DNA from: Streptomyces sp.
GTDB taxonomy: Bacteria > Actinomycetota > Actinomycetes > Streptomycetales > Streptomycetaceae
Length of the DNA: 7,497 nucleotides
NCBI GenBank assembly: GCA_003519485.1
Contig: DOWQ01000219.1
Location: forward strand, 1 to 7,497
Reading direction: 5' to 3'
Shown: piece by piece, positions 1 to 5,423 of the stretch
How the letters are laid out: each line of letters starts with the position of its first letter
How positions within the stretch are numbered: position 1 is the stretch's first letter
Translations under genes and position numbers: made by a program
Notes under the pieces: model-generated
What the model was told of the DNA's origin: nothing
Databases searched by the model: none
What the model saw: only the letters and a program-made list of their open reading frames with translations

Positions 1-1
1 C

Positions 2-589
2 GGAGACCCGGCCTGCTGGCTGGACCAGGTCTGTGAGGAGTGCGGCCGGATGCGGGAGGGGCCGGACCCCGGGGTGTGCGAGAACTGCGGCACGCCGGCC
101 GGGGGTCGCCCGGCGGCAGCGCGCGACCGTGACGAGACCGGGCGTGCGCGCAACGCCCGGCCGCGCGACGGGCTGGGCCGGCCGCTGCCGTACGGCGAGC
201 CGGGCGTCGAACGCCAGCCCGAAGGCGTACCGCGCACCCCCGGGCAGTCGCTGGAGGAGGCCCAGCAACTGCTGGACACCGGAAAGCCCTTCCACGCGCA
301 TGAGGTCCTGGAGGACGCCTGGAAGGCGGCCGAGGAGCCCGAGCGCTCCCTGTGGCGGGCCATGGCCCAACTGGCGGTCGGGCTCACCCACGCCGCGCGC
401 GGCAACAGCAAGGGCGCGGTGTCCCTGCTGACCCGCGCTGCCGACGGCATCGACCCCTTCGCGGCCGACCCGCCGTACGGTATCGACGCGGCCGGTCTCA
501 GCGCGTGGGCGCGCGGGCTGGCCGGGACACTCACCGCCGGGGCCACGCCGTCACCCGGCGACATCCCCGCTCCCCGGCTCCGCTCGTAA
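2..589 (+). CDS. DUF309 protein with N-terminal zinc-ribbon-like segment (5' end outside window)
   Basis: The frame is open from the left edge to TAA at 587-589. Its core matches DUF309, a small helical family of unknown function, with the signature F-H-A-H-E-V-L-E-D-A-W at about 288-320 followed by L-W-R-A-M-A-Q-L-A-V-G-L-T-H-A-A-R-G-N. The stretch before it (R-N-A-R-P-R-D-G-L-G-R-P-L-P-Y-G, about 149-196) is, from memory, the usual start of Streptomyces DUF309 proteins. Upstream in the same frame lies C-W-L-D-Q-V-C-E-E-C-G, then C-E-N-C-G: two CxxC pairs 11 residues apart (codons from 32 and 77), as in small zinc-ribbon proteins. There is no ATG, GTG or TTG between the second CxxC and the DUF309 core, so the two parts appear to be translated as one protein. 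Internal starts at ATG 50 or GTG 74 would cut the zinc motif. A frameshift joining two genes is the alternative. Function unknown. Confidence 0.8.
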   Translation, partial: GDPACWLDQVCEECGRMREGPDPGVCENCGTPAGGRPAAARDRDETGRARNARPRDGLGRPLPYGEPGVERQPEGVPRTPGQSLEEAQQLLDTGKPFHAHEVLEDAWKAAEEPERSLWRAMAQLAVGLTHAARGNSKGAVSLLTRAADGIDPFAADPPYGIDAAGLSAWARGLAGTLTAGATPSPGDIPAPRLRS

Positions 590-619
590 CCGGCGGATCG
601 CGGGAGTGCTGTCGCGTCA

Positions 620-647
620 CGCCGCCGGGGCGCGGGGCGCGGCGGCG
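620..647. terminator. possible terminator hairpin between convergent genes
   Basis: CGCCGCC (620-626) pairs with GGCGGCG (641-647) across a 14-base GC-rich loop. It lies 30 bases after the DUF309 stop and before the convergent 3' end of the regulator gene. There is no T-tract, which is common in Streptomyces. In DNA this GC-rich such a stem could arise by chance. Confidence 0.3.
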
Positions 648-752
648 GGTTCCGCGGCTCGCGCGGCGACCGGTCGTCCGAGCCGTACGCGGCGGGCAGG
701 TTCCGTACGTCCGTACGCCACGCCTGTGCCTGCGTTCGCCGAGTGACCTGGC

Positions 753-780
753 GCTACGTCAGTTCTGCTACGTCAGTTCC
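753..780. repeat. 14-bp tandem duplication at the 3' end of the XRE gene
   Basis: GCTACGTCAGTTCT (753-766) is followed directly by GCTACGTCAGTTCC (767-780), 13 of 14 bases identical. The right copy holds the stop codon (768-770, read as TAG on the minus strand) and last codons of the XRE gene. The left copy lies just past the stop. A further CGTCAG at 780-785 gives three copies of that hexamer. Confidence 0.85.
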
Positions 781-1676
781 GTCAGGAGCTTCTCGAGGAA
801 CGGCACGGTGCTGCTCGGCGGGTCCGCCTGCGCGCAGAGCCGGTCCATCACCGCGAGGTAGTTGTCCAGGTCTTCCTGCTTGTCCAGGTAGAGCGCGCTG
901 GTCAGCTGCTCCAGGTAGACGATGTCGGGCAGGTCCGGCTCCTGGAACCGCAGGATGGTGATCGGCCCGCCGGCCGCCGAGACGCCGCCGATGCTGAACG
1001 GCGCGATCTGCAGTACGACGTTGGGCAGCCCCGTCATGTCGATGAGGTGCCGGAGCTGTTCCCGCATCACGGTCACGCTGCCCATCGGACGGCGCAGCGA
1101 AGCCTCGTCCAGCACCGCCCACAGCCGGGGCGCGCCCGGCCGGTCCAGCAGCTGCTGCCGCGTCATGCGCAGCCGCACCCGGCGCTCGATCTCCGTACCG
1201 GCGGCGCGCGGATGGCCGAGGTAGGTGACGGCGCGGGCGTAGCCCTCGGTCTGCAGCAGCCCGGGGACGAACTGGTTCTCGTAACTCCGGATGACGGAGG
1301 CGGCCTCCTCCAGCCCGAGGTGCGTCTCGAACCAGCTCGGCAGGATGTCGCCGTACTGGTGCCACCAGCCCGGTTCCGCGGCCTGCCGCGCGAGGGCGAG
1401 GAAGTCCTCCCGCTCGTGCTCGTCGGTGACGTTGTAGAGCGTCAGGAGGTCTGCGACATCGCGCTCCTTGAACCCGACCCGGCCCAGCTCCAGCCGGCTG
1501 ATCTTGGCGTGCGAGCCCCGGATCACGTCGGCGGCGGCCTTGGTGGAGACATTGTTCGCCTCCCGGAGCTTGCGCAGCTGGGTGCCGAGGACGATCCGCA
1601 GAACCGTCGGCCCGCCCTGCGGGTGCTCCAAGTAACGTCTTATCGACGGGTCGCGGCCCGGCCGAGCGGCGGTCAT
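768..1676 (-). CDS. XRE-family helix-turn-helix regulator with DUF5753 domain (Scr1-like)
   Basis: A 302-residue DNA-binding regulator of the large actinobacterial XRE/DUF5753 family. An N-terminal helix-turn-helix (about residues 30-85) reads L-G-T-Q-L-R-K-L-R-E then S-H-A-K-I-S-R-L-E-L-G-R. It is followed by the DUF5753 region: E-P-G-W-W-H-Q-Y, the aromatic F-V-P-G-L-L-Q-T-E-G-Y-A-R-A motif, R-Q-Q-L-L-D-R-P and V-V-L-Q-I-A-P-F. Length is normal for the family. I chose the ATG at 1676 because GGGGAG sits 6 bases upstream. A GTG at 1721 would add 15 unlikely residues. Members usually pair with a DUF397 gene, as here with the gene just upstream; such pairs have been described as toxin-antitoxin-like and linked to antibiotic production and differentiation in Streptomyces. 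Unusually for this genome, ATA and AGA codons sit side by side near the start. A 14-bp tandem duplication covers the stop. Confidence 0.93.
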   Translation of the reverse strand: MTAARPGRDPSIRRYLEHPQGGPTVLRIVLGTQLRKLREANNVSTKAAADVIRGSHAKISRLELGRVGFKERDVADLLTLYNVTDEHEREDFLALARQAAEPGWWHQYGDILPSWFETHLGLEEAASVIRSYENQFVPGLLQTEGYARAVTYLGHPRAAGTEIERRVRLRMTRQQLLDRPGAPRLWAVLDEASLRRPMGSVTVMREQLRHLIDMTGLPNVVLQIAPFSIGGVSAAGGPITILRFQEPDLPDIVYLEQLTSALYLDKQEDLDNYLAVMDRLCAQADPPSSTVPFLEKLLTELT

Positions 1677-1768
1677 GCTGGCTCCCCTGAGTGAATGGGT
1701 GAGTGCCCAGTGTTCCACCACGGAGGGCGTCTCGTACAGCAGCGGAGCGTCACCGCGCGGCGCGCCAC

Positions 1769-2014
1769 TCAGCCGTCGCCGAGCATGGCGTCGAACTCGC
1801 CGTCCTTGGCGCCGTGCAGGAAAACCGCGATCTCGTCGCGCGTGTAGACAAGGGCGGGACCCTCCGGGTCGCGGGAGTTACGCAGGGCGATGCTGCCGCC
1901 CGGGAGACTGGCCAGCTCAACGCAGTTGCCGCTCGGGTTGCTGTACCGGCTCTTCCGCCACGCCGCCCCGACCAGTCGCGCCGCCGACACGCCGTTCTCG
2001 TACTGCTGTCGCAC
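1769..2014 (-). CDS. DUF397 domain small protein, partner of the XRE regulator
   Basis: An 81-residue protein with the DUF397 signature from about residue 18: A-A-W-R-K-S-R-Y-S-N-P-S-G-N-C-V-E-L-A, then I-A-L-R-N-S-R-D-P-E-G-P-A-L-V-Y-T and a C-terminal E-I-A-V-F-L-H-G-A-K-D-G-E-F. DUF397 proteins are short actinobacterial partners of XRE/DUF5753 regulators; their biochemical role is not settled. I place the start at GTG 2014, preceded by AAGAGG with 6 bases of spacing. A longer open frame back to 2185 runs through the repeat-rich operator and lacks family similarity, so I reject it. The gene lies upstream of the XRE gene on the same strand with 92 bases between, so the two could be co-transcribed from the region above 2014. 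Expression is probably controlled through the TTGCAAG repeats at 2089-2123. Confidence 0.9.
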   Translation of the reverse strand: MRQQYENGVSAARLVGAAWRKSRYSNPSGNCVELASLPGGSIALRNSRDPEGPALVYTRDEIAVFLHGAKDGEFDAMLGDG

Positions 2015-2088
2015 TCTTCGCCTCTTCTCTTGCTCCCCGCGCGGCACGCCCTCTGCTGCCGCCCAACGGTACTGAAGTCGGCTCGGAA

Positions 2089-2123
2089 TGCAATTGCAAG
2101 TGTTCTTGCAGATGTACTTGCAG
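2089..2123. promoter_or_regulatory. repeat-rich operator between the DUF397-XRE pair and the plus-strand small genes
   Basis: This AT-richer island holds overlapping symmetric elements: the palindrome TGCAATTGCA (2089-2098), the inverted repeat TGCAAG-TGTT-CTTGCA (2095-2110), and CTTGCAG repeated directly at 2105-2111 and 2117-2123 with a 12-base period. It lies about 75 bases upstream of the DUF397 start. Weak promoter-like hexamers overlap it: minus strand TTGCAT (2094-2089) with TACCGT (2071-2066), spacing 17; plus strand TTGCAG (2118-2123) with GATAGT (2142-2147), spacing 18. The repeats are seen directly. Binding by the XRE protein encoded next door is inferred from position. Confidence 0.6.
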
Positions 2124-2283
2124 TAACTGTGTGTCTCCGGCGATAGTGATGCCCAGGAGACGGCCGCGCCCGCTCGCCGGTTCAACGCAAGTGGCGGAGG
2201 CGGACAGCCGCGCCGTGCTCCCGTACGTCTCAGCAGGCCAGCGCCGGGCCGGCGGAAACCGCTCGGCGGAGCACAGAGGAGTG

Positions 2284-2514
2284 GTGAGCGTCACCAGCAA
2301 CCACAAGCCCGCTTCGAGCTGCGCCGTCGGCGAGCTCGCCCTGGATGCCCGGCAGGGGCGGGTCGGAGTCGTCATGGACGCCCAGGGTGGGCGCATGTAT
2401 CTGCGCCGCCCCGAAGGGGGCCGTGAGTGGGAGGCGTCACCCCAGGACCTCCGACCGGCCAACCCGGGCGAAGCCAGGGCCGGTTTGTCTCGGGGCGCGC
2501 ACACGCAGCAGTAG
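2284..2514 (+). CDS. small Streptomyces-type orphan protein (regulator-neighbour family)
   Basis: A 76-residue protein, V-S-V-T-S-N-H-K-P..., with a central block L-D-A-R-Q-G-R-V-G-V-V-M-D-A-Q-G-G-R-M-Y-L-R-R-P-x-G-G-R-E-W followed by L-R-P-A. From memory this matches a family of 60-80 residue Streptomyces proteins found beside XRE/DUF397 pairs, whose function is unknown. The short beta-rich pattern suggests a small barrel-like fold, which is only a guess. The start could be GTG 2284 or the adjacent GTG 2281. AGAGGA (2275-2280) sits very close to both, so the start is uncertain by one codon. It is divergent from the DUF397-XRE pair, with the repeat-rich operator in the shared upstream region, and ends 9 bases before the next gene, suggesting co-translation with it. 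There is no signal peptide or membrane segment. Confidence 0.72.
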   Translation: MSVTSNHKPASSCAVGELALDARQGRVGVVMDAQGGRMYLRRPEGGREWEASPQDLRPANPGEARAGLSRGAHTQQ

Positions 2515-2523
2515 GGATGTGGC

Positions 2524-2760
2524 ATGAGCGCCGAAACCGTCCACCGGCACGCGGACTGGGTCATTCGCAAGGAGCCGGCCCCCGAGGCACCCACGGCCGT
2601 CCATGAGGTCGAGTGCACGACCTGCGCGCATTCCTCCGGCGCCGCCGACACCGCGGACAGCGTCTACGAATGGGCCGCCCGGCACGCCGCCCAGCAGCCG
2701 TTGCACACCGGCTTCCGGGAAACTGTCCATCGCTTCTGGCGCGCTTTTCCCGCCGTCTGA
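2524..2760 (+). CDS. small cysteine/histidine protein, DUF7848-like
   Basis: A 78-residue protein starting at ATG 2524 with AGGGA about 6-7 bases upstream. It shows a V-x-C-T-T-C-A-H-S-S segment (a CxxC near residue 31), then S-V-Y-E-W-A-A-R-H-A and a C-terminal H-T-G-F-R-E-T-V-H-R-F-W-R-A. This layout (Cys pair, then W..H and H.G....R) resembles the DUF7848 family of small actinobacterial proteins, which sit near XRE/DUF397 regulators and have no known function. The Cys and His spacing would allow metal binding, but that is inference. It follows the previous small gene by 9 bases and probably shares its transcript. The family name is from memory; the gene call itself is firmer. Confidence 0.7.
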   Translation: MSAETVHRHADWVIRKEPAPEAPTAVHEVECTTCAHSSGAADTADSVYEWAARHAAQQPLHTGFRETVHRFWRAFPAV

Positions 2761-2797
2761 CGGCGTCGCCGTCCGAGCCGGTGCACTCCGCCGGATC

Positions 2798-2822
2798 GTT
2801 ACGTCCGGTCCTGACCGGGTAC
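2798..2822 (+). promoter_or_regulatory. SigB-like promoter GTTA-N15-GGGTAC
   Basis: GTTA at 2798-2801 and GGGTAC at 2817-2822 are separated by 15 bases. This fits the Streptomyces SigB-type consensus (roughly GNNT or GTTT, 14-16 bases, then GGGTAC/T). Transcription would begin near 2829, about 35 bases before the ATG at 2864. The same elements with the same spacing recur at 5424-5448 before the hemerythrin gene. Confidence 0.65.
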
Positions 2823-2863
2823 TGGAGGGGCGGCCCTGCCCACCACGTGCCAGGAGGCGAGCG

Positions 2864-3205
2864 ATGCAGAAGCGACCGCCGGGTTCCGGCCCGGCACCCG
2901 GAGCGGAGGGCGGGGAGAACGCCGGCAAGCGGCGGACCCGCCCCGAGGCCACCCCGCAGGAGGACGGTGCCCGGAAGCCGGGCGATCTGCCGCTCGGCAA
3001 GGCCGGCACCGCCAATGTCGCCGGGAGCGACGAGCAGCAGCCCGAGATCGCCGAGGGGCCGGTGCCCGGTGTGCAGCCGGGGGAGAAGACCTCGCGCGGT
3101 CCGTGGACGCCACCGCTCGAGGAGGACCCGCCGCCCCCGGACGCCGCACCCGCGTCGGGAGACCCGGAAGCGGTGCGGCGGCAGAAGAAGGAAGGCGGGC
3201 CGTAG
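2864..3205 (+). CDS. hypothetical, hydrophilic, apparently disordered protein
   Basis: A 113-residue protein starting at ATG 2864 with a perfect AGGAGG (2852-2857) and 6-base spacer, which strongly supports translation. It is rich in Pro, Gly, Glu, Arg and Lys, with long stretches lacking hydrophobic residues, a run of four prolines near E-E-D-P-P-P-P-D, and a basic end R-R-Q-K-K-E-G-G-P. No fold, signal peptide, membrane segment or catalytic motif is visible; it is probably intrinsically disordered. I do not recognise a named family. Small disordered stress proteins of this kind are common in Streptomyces. The SigB-like promoter 42 bases upstream of the start and the two hairpins right after the stop mark it as a single-gene, stress-inducible transcription unit (inference). 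Confidence 0.78.
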   Translation: MQKRPPGSGPAPGAEGGENAGKRRTRPEATPQEDGARKPGDLPLGKAGTANVAGSDEQQPEIAEGPVPGVQPGEKTSRGPWTPPLEEDPPPPDAAPASGDPEAVRRQKKEGGP

Positions 3206-3217
3206 ACAGTCCGCGCT

Positions 3218-3244
3218 GACCGCCCCGCTGGGTTCGGGGCGGTC
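3218..3244. terminator. strong terminator hairpin after the disordered-protein gene
   Basis: GACCGCCCCG (3218-3227) and CGGGGCGGTC (3235-3244) form a perfect 10-bp stem with a 7-base loop, 13 bases after the stop at 3205. There is no T-tract, as is common in Streptomyces. It is the first of two hairpins in this gap. Confidence 0.75.
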
Positions 3245-3300
3245 CGGGCGCCGGTCGGCCGACTGAGGGTGCGGCTGGCTCCGAGCCGGCCGTGAGGTAC

Positions 3301-3332
3301 GGCGCCGGGACCTCCGGAGGGGTCCCGGCGCC
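3301..3332. terminator. second terminator hairpin, 12-bp stem
   Basis: GGCGCCGGGACC (3301-3312) pairs perfectly with GGTCCCGGCGCC (3321-3332) around an 8-base loop. The AT-rich GCATATTTA follows. With the hairpin at 3218-3244 it forms a tandem terminator that should insulate the HypX gene from the upstream unit. The symmetric stem could act in both directions. Confidence 0.7.
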
Positions 3333-3661
3333 GCATATTTACGGCCGCAGAACCCCGTGCCGAGTCGGTGCGTCCTGGTCGCGTCCACAAATTCACGGAA
3401 TTGTTCCGGACCCCGCTCCTGCGGTCCCGTCCCCTTACGGCGTTCCTGGGCTGCGGGTCGGCCCTCTTTCGGGTTTCGGGCCTGCTCGTGGCTCGCCCGT
3501 TTCCCGTTTCCCGGCAACCCCGTTCCCCCGAGCGGACGTACTTCGAGCCGTCTCCCGTCGAGCCGCCGCCATCGGGCGCCGACTGTGCGCGACGATCCTA
3601 CGGTCCGTCACGGTCGTCCGCTCCCCGGTCGTCCGCCCCGAGCCGGGCCCCAGGAGGCGTC
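3333..3661 (+). other. gene-free leader upstream of the HypX gene
   Basis: About 330 bases with no convincing gene. Frames that cross it have poor Ser/Pro/Arg-rich translations and no ribosome binding site. It contains AATTC-ACG-GAATT (3390-3402) overlapping GGAA-TTG-TTCC (3397-3407), and a CCCGTTT tandem repeat at 3496-3509. No consensus promoter is evident and no SigB-like GGGTAC is present. The last bases carry the AGGAGG (3652-3657) of the next gene. Confidence 0.6.
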
Positions 3662-5326
3662 ATGAGAATTCTGCTGGTCGCAAGTGCGTTCAACAGCCTG
3701 ACGCAGCGGGTCTTCGCGGAACTCCGCGATCACAACCACGCCGTGGAGCGGGTGACGGCGGACGGGGACGACTCTGTGCGCGAGGCCGTGCGCCGGTACG
3801 CCCCGGAGCTCATCGTCGCGCCGGTGCTCACCACCCCGCTGCCGGAGGACGTCCGCTCCGCCCACACCTGTCTCGTCGTCCGTCCCGGGCCGCCGGGCGA
3901 CCGCGGGCCGTCCCCCCTCGACTGGGCTCTGCGGCACGGCGCGCAGCGTTGGGGCGTCACGGTCATGGAGGCGTCGGAGGAGCGGGACGCGGGCGACATC
4001 TGGACGTCGGTTCCCTGCGATCTGCCGCCGGCCGGCAAGAGTGACCTCTACCGCAACGAGATCGCGGACGCGGCGGCCGAGGGGGTGCTGCTCGCCGTGC
4101 GGCGGGTCGCCTCCGGCACGTACCGGCCGATGCCGCAGAGCGCCCTGGAGCCGGAGCGGGTCGTTCGCCGGCCGGCCTTCGCCCAGGAGTTGCGGCGCAT
4201 CGACTGGGAGAGCGATCCGACCAGGACCGTGCTGTCGAAACTGCGCGGGGCCGACTCCCGGCCGGGGGTGCTGGACAGCCTGCTGGGCGGCGAGTGGTTC
4301 CTGCACGGCGGTCACCCCGAGGACCGGCTCGGCGGCCGGCCCGGGGCGCTCCTCGCCACCCGGGCCGGGGCGGTCTGCCGGGCGACCACCGACGGCGCCG
4401 TCTGGATTCCCCAGTTGCGGCCGCGGCCGCAGCCGGGCGGGCCGGTGACCTTCAAACTCCCCGCCGTCCAGGCGCTCGGCGGACTGCTCCCCGACCTTCC
4501 GGAGGTCCACGCCCCGCTGCGGCTGCCCGCGCAGCGCCGGACCTGGACGGACATCCAGTACCGGGAGGAGGGCCCGGTCGGCTTCCTGCGGTTCTCCTTC
4601 CCCGACGGCGCGATGAGCACCCCGCAGTGCCGCCGGCTGCTCGCCGCCTACCGCTTCGCCCGCAACCGGCCGACCTCGGTGATCGTCCTCGGCGGTGCGC
4701 GGGACATCTTCGCCAACGGCATCCACCTCCATGTGATCGAGACGGCCGGTGACCCGGCGAAGGAGTCCTGGGCGAACATCAACGCCATGGACGACCTGGT
4801 GGAGGCGGTCATCGACACCACCGACCGGTTCGTGGTGGCCGCCCTCGGCGGGAACGCCGCGGGTGGTGGCGCGATGCTGGCCATGGCCGCCGACGAGGTG
4901 TGGTGCCGGTCCGGCACCGTACTCAACCCGCACTACCGGCGGATGGGGCTGTACGGCTCCGAGTACTGGACGTACACACTGCCCCGGCGGGTCGGCGCCG
5001 ACCGGACCGAGTCGCTGATGGCGGAGGCGATGCCGGTGAGCGCGGCCGGCGCGCTCCGGGCCGGCCTCGCGGACCGGGTCGTGGCCGCCCGGCCGCAGGA
5101 CTTCGGGGCGGAGACCGCGCGGATGGCGGCGGAGCTGGCCGGTGACGCCGGGCTGAGCGTGCGGATCGGGGACAAGAAGGCGATGCGCGAGCGCGACGAG
5201 GAGGTCAAGCCTCTGCGCCGGTACCGCGAGGAGGAGTTGGAGCGGATGCGCCGCGCCTTCTTCTCGGCCGACGAGCCCTACCACGCCCTGCGCGGCGCCT
5301 TCGTCCGCGGGGAGAGCGGCCGGTAG
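3662..5326 (+). CDS. hypX: HypX/HoxX-type hydrogenase maturation protein (formyltransferase plus crotonase modules)
   Basis: A 554-residue protein, full length for HypX/HoxX, which makes the active-site CO of some NiFe hydrogenases from formyl-tetrahydrofolate via a formyl-CoA intermediate. Residues 1-115 are the formyltransferase-like part (I-L-L-V-A-S-A-F-N-S-L-T-Q-R, then P-G-P-P-G-D-R-G-P at 75-83 and D-A-G-D-I-W at 109-114). Residues 180-280 form the linking domain. Residues 300 onward are crotonase-like, with A-R-D-I-F-A-N-G-I-H (346-355), the oxyanion-hole segment G-G-N-A-A-G-G-G-A (396-404) and the HypX-typical N-P-H-Y-R-R-M-G-L-Y-G-S-E-Y-W-T-Y (422-438). Start: ATG 3662 with AGGAGG 4 bases upstream; the open frame back to 3368 is not family-like. 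Oddities: Arg74 stands where the family motif (H-P-G-x-x-G-D-R-G, from memory) has His, and no hydrogenase or hyp genes are in view. Formyltransferase activity may be altered or lost. Confidence 0.88.
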   Translation: MRILLVASAFNSLTQRVFAELRDHNHAVERVTADGDDSVREAVRRYAPELIVAPVLTTPLPEDVRSAHTCLVVRPGPPGDRGPSPLDWALRHGAQRWGVTVMEASEERDAGDIWTSVPCDLPPAGKSDLYRNEIADAAAEGVLLAVRRVASGTYRPMPQSALEPERVVRRPAFAQELRRIDWESDPTRTVLSKLRGADSRPGVLDSLLGGEWFLHGGHPEDRLGGRPGALLATRAGAVCRATTDGAVWIPQLRPRPQPGGPVTFKLPAVQALGGLLPDLPEVHAPLRLPAQRRTWTDIQYREEGPVGFLRFSFPDGAMSTPQCRRLLAAYRFARNRPTSVIVLGGARDIFANGIHLHVIETAGDPAKESWANINAMDDLVEAVIDTTDRFVVAALGGNAAGGGAMLAMAADEVWCRSGTVLNPHYRRMGLYGSEYWTYTLPRRVGADRTESLMAEAMPVSAAGALRAGLADRVVAARPQDFGAETARMAAELAGDAGLSVRIGDKKAMRERDEEVKPLRRYREEELERMRRAFFSADEPYHALRGAFVRGESGR

Positions 5327-5362
5327 CCAGGGGCTCCCCAACACCCTTTCGCTGCACGCTCC

Positions 5363-5397
5363 GACGCGCCCGCACGGCCACCCCGTACGGGCGCGTC
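5363..5397. terminator. hairpin after the HypX gene
   Basis: GACGCGCCCG (5363-5372) pairs with CGGGCGCGTC (5388-5397), a perfect 10-bp stem with a 15-base loop, 37 bases past the stop at 5326. It is the likely terminator for the HypX gene. Its right arm overlaps the left arm of the next hairpin by four bases. Confidence 0.6.
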
Positions 5398-5422
5398 CGT
5401 CCGGGGCCGCCCCGTACGGACG
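5394..5422. other. second hairpin, overlapping the first, just before the SigB-like promoter
   Basis: CGTCCGT (5394-5400) pairs with ACGGACG (5416-5422). Inside it CGGGG (5402-5406) pairs with CCCCG (5410-5414) around CCG, with one C/T mismatch between the two stems. It shares bases 5394-5397 with the preceding hairpin, so both cannot fold fully at once. It ends one base before the GTTA of the SigB-like promoter. It may be a second terminator. Confidence 0.5.
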
Positions 5423-5423
5423 T

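Noticed and set aside
701..719. CCGTACG repeats around 704-717 as a possible operator
   Set aside because: CGTACG-type words recur throughout this GC-rich window, and here they lie between convergent gene ends where no promoter is expected.
2015..2185. 57-residue N-terminal extension of the DUF397 protein with several Cys residues
   Set aside because: It reads through the TTGCAAG repeats. The Cys codons come from the repeats themselves, and GTG 2014 has its own ribosome binding site.
3496..3509. CCCGTTT tandem repeat as a SigB-type -35 element
   Set aside because: No GGGTA-like -10 element follows at 14-16 bases.
2437..3517. Minus-strand open frames of about 318 residues over the small genes and the disordered-protein gene
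   Set aside because: They cross both strong hairpins and several plus-strand genes with good ribosome binding sites. The translations are low-complexity and family-less.
3368..3661. 98-residue N-terminal extension of the HypX frame
   Set aside because: The HypX family begins at M-R-I-L-L-V. The extension is Ser/Pro/Arg-rich, and ATG 3662 has its own AGGAGG.
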